A DNA stretch of 64,000 bases from Motacilla alba alba (GCF_015832195.1 NC_052027.1:3348001-3412000), one strand, 5' to 3'; positions 24,001-38,605 are shown, counted from the first letter of the stretch. Made by a program: numbers and translations. The notes: a model not told the origin generated them from the letters alone.

Positions 24001-27000
24001 GAAGGCTCACACTCACTTTCCTTTCCAGGTGGGGACTGGGATTGTTTCAAAGATCCCTTTTAAGAGACCCCTCTCGCTGAGCCCTGGGATGTGGAAAGAC
24101 ACTGGAAACTATTTTGAATCCTTTCAGCAGGTGGTGAGAGTCAAACTGCAGTACGGGGAAGTTGTAGTCTTTCCAAGGTTTTCGTTTTAGCCGCATGAAT
24201 TATTTCTCATTTGGTGAGACAGGAGTTTCAGCAAGTTGTGCACCTAATTTCTATTTGCTTTTTCTAATAAGCAGCCAGGGCAAGGCTGGTTTCTGTTCTT
24301 TCTGCCTCAGAATGTGTGTGAGCAAACAAACATCTCATCTCACATGCACCAGCAGCACAATGACCAGATGTCTTGCTTGTGCTTTAAAATACTTTTGTTC
24401 CAGTCCATAGATGAAATTCTTTCCACTTTAAAAATGTTCAGCTTGAACTTGGGCAGTTAAAGGATTCCTGATGACAGAGCTGGATGAGGCAGCAAGATAG
24501 ACCTTGAGAAGAGTGTGTTTCTTACATTGAATAAATATAAATTCCTTTCATGGCCTGAGGTGAGACTGTAAAATTTTCTAAGGTTTCCTCTGTTGTTTTT
24601 TATTGTTCCTCTGGATGGAACCAGATTTGGGCCCTAAGACCCAGCAAGAGCAGAACTGCTGCCTAAAAACTGAACTAAGGCTGCCCTCAGCCCTGCAGGG
24701 TCACAGGGGTTTGAAGAATCTCCATTCCTATTTCTTCCAGGAATATAAGAATATACTTTAACAAATACACATCAGAAATCGTCCCATGTGAAGGTTTCAT
24801 GGTTCTTTCTTGCAGTGCCCACTGTCAGTTCTAAAACCCACACAGTCCAGGTCTGAAATCCTTATGAAAAAGGAGTTGTGCTCATTTAGATCACCCAGAG
24901 GTGCCCTCATGGAATACCTGCAGCTCTCACCAACCCTCCCTGCTGCAGTCAGCACAGCCACACTGCCTCTGCTTTTTCCAGTGGAGGAGGTGGGAAAGGA
25001 AAATTATCAAACACTGGTAATAATAAGAGCCTGCTAAAATTAATTGTGTTCCTACTGCCAGTGCTGAATGGAGAAATGAACTGAGTGGGGTAAATGGAGC
25101 AGAGCAGACTTGAGCAACAGGAGGTAAATAGCAGTGTTTTACAGAAGCATCAAACATTGGACAGTTTTACAAGCAGCCTGTTACTCCTGACAACTGTTGC
25201 ACTGGGATAAAGAGCCTCTGCTCTTCCCATTTCTGGCTTTCTCACATCCTCAGAGCAGCTCATGCCTGGAGGAGGTGCTGAGAATCAGCTCTGTGTCGGT
25301 GCCACGGGGCATCTGAGGGGTTTTTGCTTCCTCATCTCTCCCAGTGGAAGCCTCAGGTTTATTTCAGCTCACCAGGTATAAAACAGGGCTGCCCATCAGG
25401 TGGGGGCTTGTTTTGGCTGCAGTGGGGTTGTTTCACACATTCTGCACTGGAGAGGGTGGGCACTCCTGTCCTCCTCAGCCTCTAGCCCACCACAGAACAT
25501 TCACGCAGAATCCAAGGCGTTTGTTATTGTCACTGCAGCAGTGCCTGGGGACCCTCACAGAAATCAAATCCCCATCGTCACCCGAGCTTATCTCAAATAA
25601 AGTGAAACATAAATATTCAGAAATGTACAGCAGGGTGAAGCCAAGAGGGGTTATGTCACCATTGTTGTCAGAAGTGACTCACAGAAGCTCAATTTACCCA
25701 CTTCCATGAGCTGGGACCCCAAGCCTTTAGTCCAGGGAGTGATTTAAGCACAAAGGCAGCAGCTTCCCTTGGAGGGAAATAAACCCACAATTGTAATCCT
25801 CTCCAGGTTCAGTGCTGCTCCTGAGTATAGATGGAAGCTCGTGGTAGTTCCACAGTGCCTTTGTCTAGACTAAGATTTAGATAGATAATTTTAAAAATTC
25901 AGTGTATGACACATGTGACATAAATTACTGTATGCTGAGCTAGACAGGGGAAGGATTAGGGAAGCATCACTTTCAGTGTCACCAGCTGAGCTTGTATTAA
26001 AGAATAGATCACACCTACACTGGTTTTGGGGTTTTTTTTTTTTGGTTATGCTAGACCAGACTAGCTAACCAGCTCTAACAGAATTGGAGCCAGTGGAATT
26101 AGGGCAGAGCATAAAGTGACAGAAAAATGAACAGAGAGAAAATTAAGGAAAATATCCCTTCATTAATAACAGAATGTTTTTTAGAATTTTACTCATCTTT
26201 AAAATATAAATCAGATATCTTGAGACTAAGAGAGCAGTAAGAAATCTGAGACAAAATAGGGATCTTTTCTGAAAAGTCTTGAAAACAAACACTTAGATTG
26301 CTAAAATACTTCTTGAGCCACAGCTAGAGCACCTGCAGTTCTACACCCCATAAACAAGCAATACCTGCATTTCCATCAGGAATGGGAAGCACCCATGATC
26401 TGGATAACAGCTGCTCAAAACTCCAATTGTATCAAAGTTTGGTTTGTCCATGAATTATGAACTGCAGCTTGCTATATTTGATTGTTTCTGACAACAATTA
26501 ATACTACTCCTTTAAATAAAGAGCACAATGTGCATCAGTGTCAGATGGAGAAAGCATTTATTCTGTGTGTTCCTGAGAGTCCCAGAGGGAGATTGGGGTG
26601 TCCAAGGAATGCAGGGTGGGGTGGGCTGTGGCTTCCCTTCAGCCCTGGCTGTCAGACCAGCCCCAAATTGCTCTTTCTGCTGCCATTTTTAGTGATTTGG
26701 TATCAGCAGCTCCAGCCCCCGGGAGATAAGAGGGGGCACATGAGCTCTGCAGGGCTGTGGGGCAGGACTATATCAGTCTGGCAGCTGTTCTGTGATGGGG
26801 AAGGTATGTGACAGCTCAGGGCAGGCTCCAACAAATGGCACCCCCTCCCAAAAAATGGGCTCAGAATGACCTGCCCCCCCAAAGGCTGGCTGGGTGAGGA
26901 GCCAGAGCCCTGCCTGACATTTGTGCTGAAACCCGAGTTTTACAGTGGGAAATGAAATGCCATGGAGGTGTTCTCAGGGAATGCCTTTGGGGGTCTGCTG

Positions 27001-30000
27001 GACACTGACCCTTTACCCAGCAAGGACCTGCTGATGTTCATAATCTGCAGCACTGACACGTCACTGCTGGTTTGACCAAAGATGTTCAGCCCCAGAGCTG
27101 CTGGTATTTATAGTGGGGAAGAGGAGTGATGGAATGCTGCCTAAAATGCAGAGGAGGCTGAGACCTGCAGCTCACAACTGCCCCCCACATGCTGGGACTC
27201 TAATTCTGGGGAGCAGAAAAATTAAGATCCAGACACTCCCCACAAATCCAGGAGTCACTGAATCGAGGTAGAACCCTCAGACAATCTCAGGAGGATTGTC
27301 ACACTCAGAAGGAATCATTATTCCAGATGAAGTTTCCCATGGGTGGTTGTTTTATCTAATATGAAAAAGGTGTAAACCACTGTTATTCTCAGTGATGGTG
27401 TTTCACACTCACTGCAATTTTAAAGGGGACAGAGTGGAAGGGAAGGAGACTCAGTGCAGGTGGAATTCTGTGCAGAAAAAACTGCTCGTTGATTTTCTGC
27501 TTTCTGTCCCTAAATGCTCTGCTCACTCCATGTTCCTGCCTCCCCAGCAGACCCCCAGGGTTCCCATCCATGATGTTTTGGAGCCTAGGAAGAGTTGATA
27601 AACAGAGTTTTGATTTGTGCCACTAGCTAGGAAAGGATGCACCTTTCCAATTCATTTCACCCAAATCTATTAGGTAGTCACTGAATAGGCAGCTGAGGTA
27701 CCAAATTCAGGTTAAATCTTTGTTTCTACTTCCCCAGAGTGCTGAAACCTATCACTTCCAGGATGATATTGGCTCAATGCATTGGAATAACACATTTCAA
27801 CCTAAGGACATGATTTATGCCAAGTACACCTTTGTAGCTTCAGAGCTATTATTCATAATTCAGATAAGATATGTGGAAAAGAATCATTTGTGCTTTATGT
27901 TAGAAATTGTTGATTTGTGTAGTCACAGATTTACTGTAAAAACTGATGTGGCTGAGATGACCTGTCAGTAATTAGGATTTTGAGTAGGGTAAGTATAGAA
28001 CAACACAAAAACAGGATTTCATTGACAGCAGAAAATTTCCAGAGCATAAACAGGTCCTTCTATCCAGGGATCCCCCTCTGGAATCCACAGAGCCTGGAGG
28101 AATCCCCCGGAGGAATCCAGGGGACCCTGGAGGTCCTGTCACTGCAGGGGACCCACAGAGACCTTCCTGGGTGCTCATCATGGCTCATTCCCTCCACACA
28201 CTGAATATTCCCAGGAATGCAAATGACAGCTCCAGAGGAAGAGGAGGAAGGAGCAATTCTGCTGCCTGACCATGAGGTGTGCAGTTCACAAAAAAGAGAG
28301 TTTCCCCTCCTGATTCCATTTCCCAGTCCCCTGAGCTAAGCAATGTCAGGCAAATCCCATTTTACCTGTGATACTTTCTTGTCTTTGGGGATTATTTATG
28401 TACATGCCCATTTGCAGCTTTTACCCACAACATCTTCCATCATGTTGGGACACTAAGCTCAGATGTTTTAATAAATATAGTGATTTTTGTTTCATTAAAC
28501 TGTTCCTGAGCCATCACTGCTTTGCTGCTGAGTGTATGTAGGATGAACTGCTAAACATGAAATATTGTCCACAGCTACAGAATAGTCTCATGAAAATATC
28601 ATTTGCAGAGATACAGGGGATAAAAAGCAATATTGCTGATTTTTCCACAAAAATACAATCAACTTTCAGTGCAGACATTCAAAAATGAAATGAAAAGCTG
28701 CTGTAACAACAATTCTCCCTGCATAGCTGCTGGTGGGGTTTGAATATGCCATTTGTAAGGTTTAAATTGCTTTTGCAGTCAAGTGTTGTAATCCATTAGT
28801 GATAAGAAAAGGTATTTGTCTATCAGTTGTAGTTAACTACATTCCTTGTATTAGAACAGTTTAGTCTCTCACATGAGGCCAGTGCAGGAAATTGTTTCAG
28901 GAGTCTGGCTGCAGAGCTGGAAAAGGAGCAGTTGGTGCTCCCTTCCCCCTCAGAAATGTGATGGATAACTGAGCTCTGACAGCCAGCAACTTAACCTTTA
29001 GCAGTGCTGCACAGAGCAGCACCACAGCCTTTTACTCAAAGGATTTCAGCTCCTTCTGAGCAAAGTTGTGCAGAAAAAAAACTGTGCAAGTCCTCCTGGG
29101 ATTTTCCTCCTAAAGCAGCAATGCTCCTTCCTTGGGCTGTTCAACCATGTTATTTCATTACTTCTTTTTAGATGATATCATTACTCCTCCTAAAAATAAA
29201 TTCTAAATCTGTGGGTAAATGGATGAAGACAGAGGTTTGGGTTTTGTAAATGGGAATTGCAGTTTCTCTGGAAGAGAAAGTTCTCAGATCAGATTTGCTA
29301 CCAGCTCCATTGGGGTTTTGGAGCAGCATTTGCTAAATATTACCAGCTTTGCATGTTTGGCTAAACATCAGCAGTGCACCAGGACAGTTCCTTGGGTTTC
29401 TTTTTGCTCTGTAAAGAAGCTGACAAATGTTGCACCAGATCTCTAAGATGTGACTAACACAGCAAAGCATGATGGATATTACATATCACAGACTCATGGA
29501 AATCAGATAGGAAACATACCAGATGTGACATCAATCCCCAGACTGGCACTGGACTGGCACACTGATCATCTTGGTCACTACCTAAATGCAGGATTATAAA
29601 CTGTTCTAGGATCCATATAAACTGCATATTTACAGAGCAGTACATTTCTAAATAGTTTAAAACAGTAATTCAAGTGTTACACCCTTTATGATTGCAATGC
29701 AGTCATCTCCTTATGTGGTTTTATTGCAAAAAGCTTAATTTTGTGAGGGGCTGTTCTCCCAAGGTCAGCAGCCTGTTAGAGGCTGGTCTCACCCTCTCCT
29801 GAAACCCAAAGCAGCTTCCTGTGGGATTTAAGAGCTGCAGCTGTTCCAGTGAATTCAAGATGTGTCTTACAAAGCTTTGCTCCCAAGGAAAACTGCAGCC
29901 ATTGGGCTGGACAACCCCTGGTGTTATACACAGGATCCCTCTGTTCTGCTGCTTAAAATAACCCGTGCTGAGGGGGGATTTGTGGGCTTCCAGGGGCTCA

Positions 30001-32299
30001 CTCCCTGCTGGACTTGGTCCTGTAAAACAGAGGAATTGGCAGAAGCACAGGAATATGGATATTGCAGAAGAGGCAGCTTCCCCACCCAGTGTATGTGGCA
30101 GGAGGAGCTCTGACCTGCAGGGAAGGTGAGCTGAACCCCTGGAGAAGGGGGGGATAGCAATCCTGGGAAAACAAGCAGTGAAAAAGGAGACAAACAGCAT
30201 TACATCAAGGGTTACTTGTTCATCAGAGGAGCTGCACAGCTTCAGTTCCTGATTTCTGAGGAGGGAGAGCAGAGGCTGTGCCAGGACCGTGTCTCCCTTA
30301 CAAAGGCTGGGCACGAGGCCACGCAGTGATAGCGTGTTCTTCACAGCAAATAATCACATCAATACCAGCTGCTTCTTGTGCACAGTGTTTGGAGATCGTA
30401 CATCATCCTCAACAGGAACATTTCCTGCTATCCTGCTGCCAGGGTGCTCCCAGCAAAGCCTGGGAGAAGGAGGGAGGCATTGAGTGCTGGTCTTTCAGCT
30501 GGGTGGGAGGGGAGGGCAGCAGTGCCACAGCACCCGAGTGGGTCACTTCTCTGGTTTTAATCTGGGTTCATCTGACGGTGATTCCAACTTGTTTTCATTG
30601 AGCAGAACCAGCTGTGTGGTTTTCAGCAGCACATGCAAAAGTCAGGGCACTGTTCACAAGCTGAAATGTCTCCACAGAGAAGGAATGGATGGGGCTGCAT
30701 CTGCCCCACCACTCGTTACTGCTCTTCAAAGGCTGGGTTAGATTTACTGCAGCTGTCAGTCAGCTCCAAGCACTTACTCCATTTTTTCCCCCTCTTTGTA
30801 AATCACATCCATCAAATCTGCTGCTGTCAAGTGGATAGTAAAAGGTGCCTCCCCCCTAAGGGCCTCTCCAGCTGAAAGCAAAACAAGCACCTGATAATCC
30901 ACAGGAAACCCTGTGGGATATCAATATACCTGCAGTGCATCAGGCCAGAGTAACCAGAGGGAATCTAAAGGCTGAACACCAGGGTGCCCAGTCCAACCAA
31001 GTCCAGTTCACAGGAGCATCCCTCTTGTTTTGCCTCAAATGGGAACAGTTTGTCCAGACTCTTCAAACCCAATTCCACACCGTTCCCCTTGCCATTTCTT
31101 TTGCCTCCTTGCTCCAGGATCAGTAAAATCCTGATCCAGCACCTGCTCTGTGTGCAGCTGAGATTTCAAGCAGCCTCTGCCTCCCCAGCCATAAAACAGC
31201 ACTGGGATACACAAAGTTTTGTCCTTACATAGAAGGTCTAAACCCTGAGGGACACTCCTCACTGGATGCTGAGCTTCATGCAAGCTCACAGGTATTTGAC
31301 AATTGACATTCTGCTTTGGATTACGTTTGTTCTCACATCCTATTTCCCACAGAAAGGGGGACTGGAATTGGACACTTGGTGCTCACCTGACAGATAAATA
31401 CCCTTGCTGTAAGCAGGAAGCCTGTTCAGTTTTTTGCCATAAATAAAGTTGTATCCAGCAGTAACTATGGGAGGGCAGATTTCAGGCTCCGTGTTGTAAA
31501 CACTGTCAGATGCAACAAATAGTTTCTGGATTTTATAAGAAGGTATTAGACTATCAAGATGTGATTACAAGGCATACTTTTTTTGGGGAGCCTATTTATG
31601 TGCAGCTGAACACAGCTTTTGATTCATGAAGCTCCTTTTTTATATAAAATGCAGTTTGGCAAGTTTTAGCACTTAGTTAACTAATTCCCACCAGAAATAC
31701 TGAAAGCATGGTTTCCATTTATAGCAAAGGGGATTAGGCTGATTTAGAAACACAGTATGTTGACAGTACTATTTAAAAGCATATGGACAATTTGCTCCTT
31801 TCTTCTCCATGACAAAAATGAGTGGTAACCATCAAATTCTGTGCATCAGAGCACTGGCCTCTCTGCTTTGTCAAGATCAGTGTAATCTTTTCCAGTTGTA
31901 AAATCAAATCCAAAGTCGCCTGATTTATTGTTCTTTGCTCTTCTCCAAAGGCACCGAGGCATCTCCTCAGCCCTTTCCAGGCAAACTGAGTGTAAATCAC
32001 TGCATGAAGGCTTCCAGAACACAACTTTGATTGGTGCAATAGTTCCTAACACTAGGTGCTATTTAATTGCAAGTATTTGGTGATGATTTTCTATTAGTTG
32101 CAAAAGTTTACGCTAGTGCCCTTCAAGAAATCTATGACAATATAATGCAAGAGGAGAAGAATTATGTTTTGTTTGTGATTCACACATGTCTTGTTGGAGC
32201 CTCTATAATTATTCTGCGTGGGCTTTATGCAAAGAAGTGTCTCAGAGTGCTGCAGTGGAACAGAAACAATCCTAGCACAAAAGATGCACGTCTGTACTT
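18053..32299 (+). other. PDZRN3 intron 3, 14-kb stretch without recognisable genes
   Basis: Non-coding AT-rich DNA. The longest open frames (about 175 codons at 23117-23644 +, about 207 codons at 29721-30344 -, about 121 codons at 25344-25709 +) have no domain, no family resemblance and no splice context, so I do not call them genes. No LTR, CR1 or tandem array of note was found here. The MEF2-type word ctatttataa at 22992 is noted but is common in AT-rich DNA. Confidence 0.65.
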
Positions 32300-32350
32300 A
32301 AATCACAAAACCACAGAACAGGGCAGGATGGAAGGGACCTGCTCCAGCAG
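32300..32350 (-). mobile_element. Possible short CR1 3'-tail fragment
   Basis: Contains cacagaacagggcaggatgg followed by aagggacctgctcc, similar to the reversed CR1 tail (ATCACAGAA, then GGTTGGAAGGGACCT). Only about 50 bp are recognisable, so assignment is tentative. Confidence 0.45.
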
Positions 32351-35300
32351 GGAAATGTGTACAGACACAGTATGCCCTTACAGAATGAAATAAAAATAAT
32401 CCTAATCTAGAAAATTGATCAATTGATACAGTCAGTGATCATTTGTTAAGGCTTCTAGGCAAAAGCCCAGCTTTTGAAAAGTCCTGATTGCCCAGCAAGT
32501 ATATAAAGGTTTCCTAGACACAGGAACATATCTAACAGTGATGCAGGAGCTCACAGGAAAAGCTGCCACTGTCACAGGGGACAGCAGGCTGTCACACTCA
32601 TCCTTTGGCTGCCAGCCACCAAGAGATGCAGGCTGCAAGGAAGCTCAGGATTTTCCTACAGACACCAAAAATAAGGAATCAGAGCCAGAACTGATGCTGT
32701 GAATCTTGGCCTTGAGACATTTAGGTCTGACTCAAATATCTGCACAATTTCATGTTCACAGCGCTCAAGGAAGGTACAAACACAGAGGTAGCAGAGTCAA
32801 AGGAAGGATCCATGAGCAAATCCATGGAGAAAGTCCTACCCTCAAGTATAGGGAGTTCTGTTGAGTCCTGTGTGAACAGTAATATTTCTTACTTACAGAA
32901 AATGCACTGCAATGGAAAATGCAGCTCCCCAACAAGCAGGGACTGAAATGATTCTCAGCTGAAGTCAGTGAGACTTTGTGTGCCCACCCAGTCTGATATT
33001 CACAGTGATCTGCAGTCACTCTCTTCCATTTGCTGACTGCAGTGCATATAGTGAATGAATAACACCATAATTTCTTAAAGATATCTTAGGCTAATGCCAC
33101 GAATACTTTTGTTAATGATCCAGAACATTCACAGCCTGATTTAATTATTTCATCCCCCTGGTACATCTCAATTATTAGAATAAGCAGAAGTTACCAGAAA
33201 GTGTTAGGAACTAAGTTTAAGCATGAAAACAGTTCTGTGCTCTCAGCAGCACGATTCAGAAAACATTTGGTTGCCAACAGTTCAGTGATTCATGAAAATC
33301 ACACTTGCATCTGAAATCTGTGTTTGGCTGAGGCCCCAGGCAGGTGGTACCAACCTGTCAGGCTTAACACACTGAAGGATTTCAGAGCGTTTCAGGACAG
33401 TGCTGTTTTAAAGGAAACAGTCCAATGTGGGCTTTTTTAAACCTCAGGTGCAGAGGATTTTAGAACTGCACTGACCAATACTTTGCTATTCCTGCACCTC
33501 TCATAGGAGATCTAACAATTATTTTGGGGGAGGAGGAATTTACACAACAAAACCTTCCCTTTTCCCTCCGTTGTTACATGCTGGAAATTATGGTAATATT
33601 TATGATTATCAAAACCTGAAAATCTCAGTGATTAAGCCAATACAGTCACTATGTCAGGGAACAAATTTAATCCAGACAAGTGTATGGCAAAATGACTTAA
33701 ACCTTTGCTAACAAATGTCAAACAGAGACAATTTACGTTCTCTTTAAGCAGAGCTATTTGATGTTTCACTCCTTAAAAGTGGCCAGTTGGAGAAATATCC
33801 CCAAGACAAAAATATTGTGCATCCAAAATGCTCCATGGAAGTGTGACCTGCGCAGCGACAACCTTTCAAATGTTCACACTCCTGTCTCTCATGGAAGCAA
33901 CCTAAGGCAAGGTCCGTATTGTGAAATATCAGTCTGGTTACATCAAACTCCAGAGTACCTCAAAACACCTGAGCAACTGTCCCCAGATAAACCAGCTCTT
34001 GACCAGCAGATGCATCACATTAACTGTTGAATAACACCTACAAAAAAATACATGTCCACACATCTTGAACACAACTTTCAGGGCAACGTTTTTATGATTT
34101 AGTGTTTTCCCAAAATAGATGCATACATCTGCAGACTTGAAACATCTCACCCTTAGGAGCTTTAAGAAAATACATATAATCATGCCACATTTTTGAGAAA
34201 AACTCCTTCCTATTGTGGGATCTTGTTGCACTCAGCTCTGTTATGGATACATGAGTGTCTCCAGGGCTAAGCACAGCGAAATAATTGTAATCCAATTGTG
34301 CTGAAATATTTAAGGGCATTTGTAGCTGTAAGAACATTCCATTTGACTCAATCAAGACGCACAGCTGGAATGTTTTCAGAAATAAGAGTTATGGCTTTTG
34401 TCCAGCTCCCGTGGAAGGCACTGGCCAGGCTGTCATCTGCTTAGCTGGGCTCGGGCTGGGCTCTGCCTGGTGCTGCCTGGGTCGTGGAACAATTGGTGGT
34501 CGTGTAAAACAAAAGGAGTTGCCAGCTGTAAGAGCTGTAAGTTTCACCAAGTGTGCAGCTAAATGTCCCAGGAAGCTGGTTTGCTCTGCCGGGAGGTATC
34601 CCAGAGCTGCAAGAAATGACATTTCAGCCTCGCCTGCCATTGACTGCCCACGGTACTGTGCTTCCATCTTGGCTCTTACCACCCCTTCCACCCTCCTGGT
34701 GGCTAAACAAACTCCCCTGCAGCTGTTATCATTGCTGATTGTGAGGCATGTAAACACAATTTGTATCAGCAAAACCTTCAACTGTCATAAACCATATTTT
34801 GGTGGTTTGTTGTTGATGGTGACTAAAACGTGTTTGTCATTGCAAAAAACAAGCCCAGATTTGGGTTTCGGGTGCCTCTCTCTGTGTTTGTACAACAACA
34901 CAGTCCCTGGTCCAGGAGAGCAGACCACACTCATTTTGATACAACAGTGATATGCAAGTACATCTTTGCAGTTTTTAATTATTTATTTCCTGATTTTTGG
35001 TTATTTCACTTGATGAAGGGTTTTCATGTTGCCTTTGTTTTGGTTTTGACATAATGGCAATTAGGACTTGATTCATGACTTCATAATAGGAATAAAGAAA
35101 GGAAGGGCACTCTATTAGCAGAAGTTTGTAAAGTTAAAAAATGTAAAAAACAAGGGAAAAAAGACAGCAAAATCACAAATGAATAAATAAAGCTAACCCT
35201 TTCATCCTGTAACAATTAGGATGATTTGAACACTTCTACCACAGTTAGTATTTAAGAAGTACACCCTAAAACTTTTCTGAAGTCCTCCTCTCAGCATTCG

Positions 35301-35539
35301 CCTCTGCTGGTAAAAATCAAGGCTAAATTGTGACCACATGGCCCATCCTGCTCCTGCAGTCAGGGTGAGGAAACACGCTGACGGAAATCAGCTCAGAAAG
35401 AGCCAGGGAAATATTTCCAGATTTTCTAACCCGATGATCCAGCTCCAAGTAAAGATAATGCAAATTTTAGAAACACAAACCAGCTGCTTTCCTTAAACCA
35501 GCAGAATGTTTTCTTTCAGAAACGGGCCAAAAAGCTGAG
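32351..35539 (+). other. PDZRN3 intron 3, between CR1 scrap and first solo LTR
   Basis: AT-rich intronic DNA with no recognisable gene. The frame pair at about 34389-34950 (130 codons minus, 179 codons plus) occupies the same GC-richer patch on opposite strands and has no domain. Confidence 0.65.
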
Positions 35540-35545
35540 CATGCT

Positions 35546-35966
35546 CGTCACCATCATATTTTCTGAAAAACTCATTGCCCGGGATTTTCTCCTGGGAAGC
35601 TGAGAAGCCTCAGCAAAAAAAAATGAAAAAAATAATTATCTCATTTGCTTCTCCTGTGTTTTGCTGCTTTAGAATGTGGTTTAAACACTGTTTACCAACA
35701 GGTGCTTGTTTCATTGGTTTCGTGTGAATTGTTTTAACTTAATGACCAATCAAGGTCAAGCTGTGTCAGGACTCTGGAAAGAGTCAGGAGTTTTCATTAG
35801 TATCTTTTAGCCTTCTGTCTGGACCCTTTCTCTATTCTTTAGTGTAGTTTTAGTATAGCATTCTTTTATATAATATAACATCATAAAATCATAAATTAGC
35901 CTTCTGAAAACATAGAGTCACATTCATTCATTCCTCCCTTCGACGGGGGTCTCAAAAAATACCCCA
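35546..35966 (+). mobile_element. Solo LTR of an endogenous retrovirus, copy 1
   Basis: A 421-bp element starting cgtcaccatcatattttctg (first T of the usual TG changed to C) and ending ataccccA, flanked by the 6-bp target-site duplication catgct at 35540-35545 and 35967-35972. Its order of blocks (ttctgaaaaa; ctgagaagcctcag; tgtttaccaacaggtg; gaccaatcaa; tgtcaggactctgg; ttagtgtagttttagtatag; attagccttctgaaaa; ccttcgacggg) is shared with the copies at 55389 and 61362. No internal gag, pol or env sequence is attached, so it is a solo LTR left by recombination. The 6-bp duplication fits class II (ERVK-like or alpharetrovirus-like) elements. The tttagtatagcattctttta region may be its promoter core, and attgg/ccaat words lie in the U3-like part. 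Confidence 0.88.
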
Positions 35967-37261
35967 CATGCTGAAAGGATGAGTTCGCATTGTTAGTTTT
36001 GAACCATCATTTATCTGTAGGGAACTCATGGTTTAAAAATCACTGCAGCTCAAAGCTTGAATAAAAACGCTCTGAAATGACACTCCAGTGTCACTGAGTG
36101 GCCCTGTGCTGTCCTCAGTAGTGCATGTGTGGCTGGGTGTGTGTTCTGACAAGCCCAGCTCACGCTTCCTTGCGCTGTCGAAGCCACACAAGGCTGCCCT
36201 GGCCTGTTAGAAAATATATCTGTTTTTAGTGAGCTGAACATGATTTGTCAACTTCCTCTTCTCATTTCTGCTGCTGATTCAGGTTGTTCAAAACTAGAGT
36301 TTTAAAAACTGGAGAAATTAGTTCCACCAGGATTGAAATACAGCTCCCTTTCCACACCAGTGGAAGAGCCTAACCCACTCTGTCTTTCCACCCTTTTAAG
36401 AAAACAGTTGAAAATTTGATAGATTTTTATAGCAAGAATAAAATGAAAAATGAGCAATGCTTAAATCCTTTATTACTGCATTTCTCCTCACCCCTAGGAG
36501 CTGATGTAATAAGTTATTTATAAGATGTTATTTTATGCTTCCTGACCTAAATGGCTGCATAATCTTAGTGTTACTACACTGTAATTTGGTCACAAACTAT
36601 ATTTTTGTGGTATGTGAAGTGCCATCTGAATGTAGTAAAGCACAGCTGGCACTGGATGCATGTAAGGAATTAAAGTAGAAGCAGAACTACTAGTTTTTTA
36701 AAATAGTAGTTTTTAAAAATAAATTAATTTTCGGGCAATTCATATGTGCATCAAGCCTTACTGTGCAAACATCTATCAGTGCTTAGCATTTCTTGGTTCA
36801 GTGATTAGGATTCTGAAAATACAGGTTATGTTTCCAATTGCATATCATTGCAATTACCTTATTGAGCCATATTTAAGCTAAAACCTATACAGTGATTCAG
36901 AGACAAACCCAGTGCAAGGCAAAGCTTTACCTCGGAAAACAATCAAGACCTTGAATGTTGGCTAAGAAACAGGATGAATAAACCCAATGCACGTGGGGAC
37001 ATCAGAATAAAATTAATAAAAGCACTGAGATTGACCAGTGAGTGATGTTCATACATGCAAAATATTTGTCATCACAGCAGATTCAAGCAACCACAGAGTC
37101 TTTATAGGTGATAATTTTGAGTTCTGGGAAGTGGATGTGCTACAACTGCACTCAGGGCTGTAGAGCAGAGGAGATCCCTCAAGCACTGATGCCACCAGTA
37201 AAGATGAGAAGCTGATTTGCACAAGCTGATTTGCCTTCACAGAACAGCAGAGAGCTCTGAG

Positions 37262-37400
37262 CACACACACACACACACCTCGTTAACAAACCACAGTCTG
37301 TTCTAATTTAGGCCCATGCAAACAGCACTGGAGTTGTTCCAGATTTGTATCTGTAATTGATAGCAGAATTTGGGTAGTGTATGTACACACACACACACAG
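37262..37400 (+). repeat. Two short CA microsatellites
   Basis: About eight to nine CA units at 37262-37279 and about eight AC units at 37385-37399, separated by roughly 105 bp of unique sequence. Confidence 0.85.
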
Positions 37401-38556
37401 ATATAACATAAGCTTTCCTCCCACTACTGTATACAAGGCTTTCAGTGTAAGAAAAGCTCCTTAAAAATACATATATTTTTAAATACAGAGGGGTTTTTTT
37501 TTTTCAGAACAGTCTTTCACTTAATCAATCCTGAAGTGCATTAACTTCTGTAATCCCAAATAATTGACTCTCACTTGATAATTGGAGTTCAGATTTAGGT
37601 TTCTGGACTGCATGCTTGCAGTGTTTTGTACCTTACCTTGGAAAGTACTCAGTGAGAGGGCCAGCAGTGAGCAACCACAGTTAATGTGTTTCTGGCTGGA
37701 TATTGGCTGGTGCCTGTTACTCTCTCTGCAGTTTCATTAATGTCTTTCACATGTTAAGATCCCTTTTCATCAGAACATCCCAGCCTTGTAGAAAGGTGGC
37801 TGAGTGCTGCTGGCAGTGCTTTTACAGATGGAGATCTATTGGTGGGGAGAGTGATGCAAGGGGCAGAATGCAATGCAAGAAACCAGTTTATTGGATCTTA
37901 TTTCTGTGCTCCAACCACTGGATTCTCCTGTCTCCATATAGAATTAAAGGATTAGTTGTAAGCTAAGCCAGTTTTACAAAATACATTCAAGTTGCACTGG
38001 CTATTTTTGATGTGTTCAGAAATAAGCAGCAACATCCAACAATTTCATGGCAGGGAAACCACAATAAAGAGCCTTGTGATTGTTCAATGCTCTGGGGAGT
38101 ATTTGGCAATGCTGTCAGTAATTTTATCATCCACAAAGCTCTTCATCTACAAACCAGTGGCCAGGGCCACATCACAGCTCCCCTTGTTCAAGTGGAAGGG
38201 AAGAAGAGGATGGTTGGAGCAGTTTCAGAGGCTGAAACCTCATGGAAATACCTAAAGCAAATTATCACTCATTCTTCCCCAGCAATCCCTGGCAGCTTGG
38301 GACTGTGGGCACAAATCAGAGCAAAGCTGAACCGCTCCAAGTTTTGCCAAGAGCTCAAGCAGTCCCCCCAAGCAAAGGATGTGAAAGGAGAAATCCTCAT
38401 TTCTAAGAGATTGCAGTGTCTCCCAGAAAGGCTTGGACCAGCATTTAACTGTGTGCCTGGAACTGCACCACAGCAATAAGCACTTTCTCCCACCATGAAA
38501 CACAACCTTTCCCAGATCATTTTTGGGCCCATTCCTTGACTTCCTTAGCAAAGAGG

Positions 38557-38605
38557 AATTAGGATTGCATTAGGATGCAATTAGGAATTAGGTTTCATTA
38601 GGATA
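38557..38605 (+). repeat. Short ATTAGGA-type tandem repeat
   Basis: The word attagga recurs five times in about 50 bp with spacers of variable length (aattaggattgc, attaggatgc, aattaggaattaggtttc, attaggatac). Likely replication slippage. Confidence 0.6.

Noticed and set aside
29721..30344. 207-codon frame on the minus strand
   Set aside because: No recognisable domain or family, no promoter or splice context, and other frames on both strands overlap it. Likely chance in a slightly GC-richer patch.
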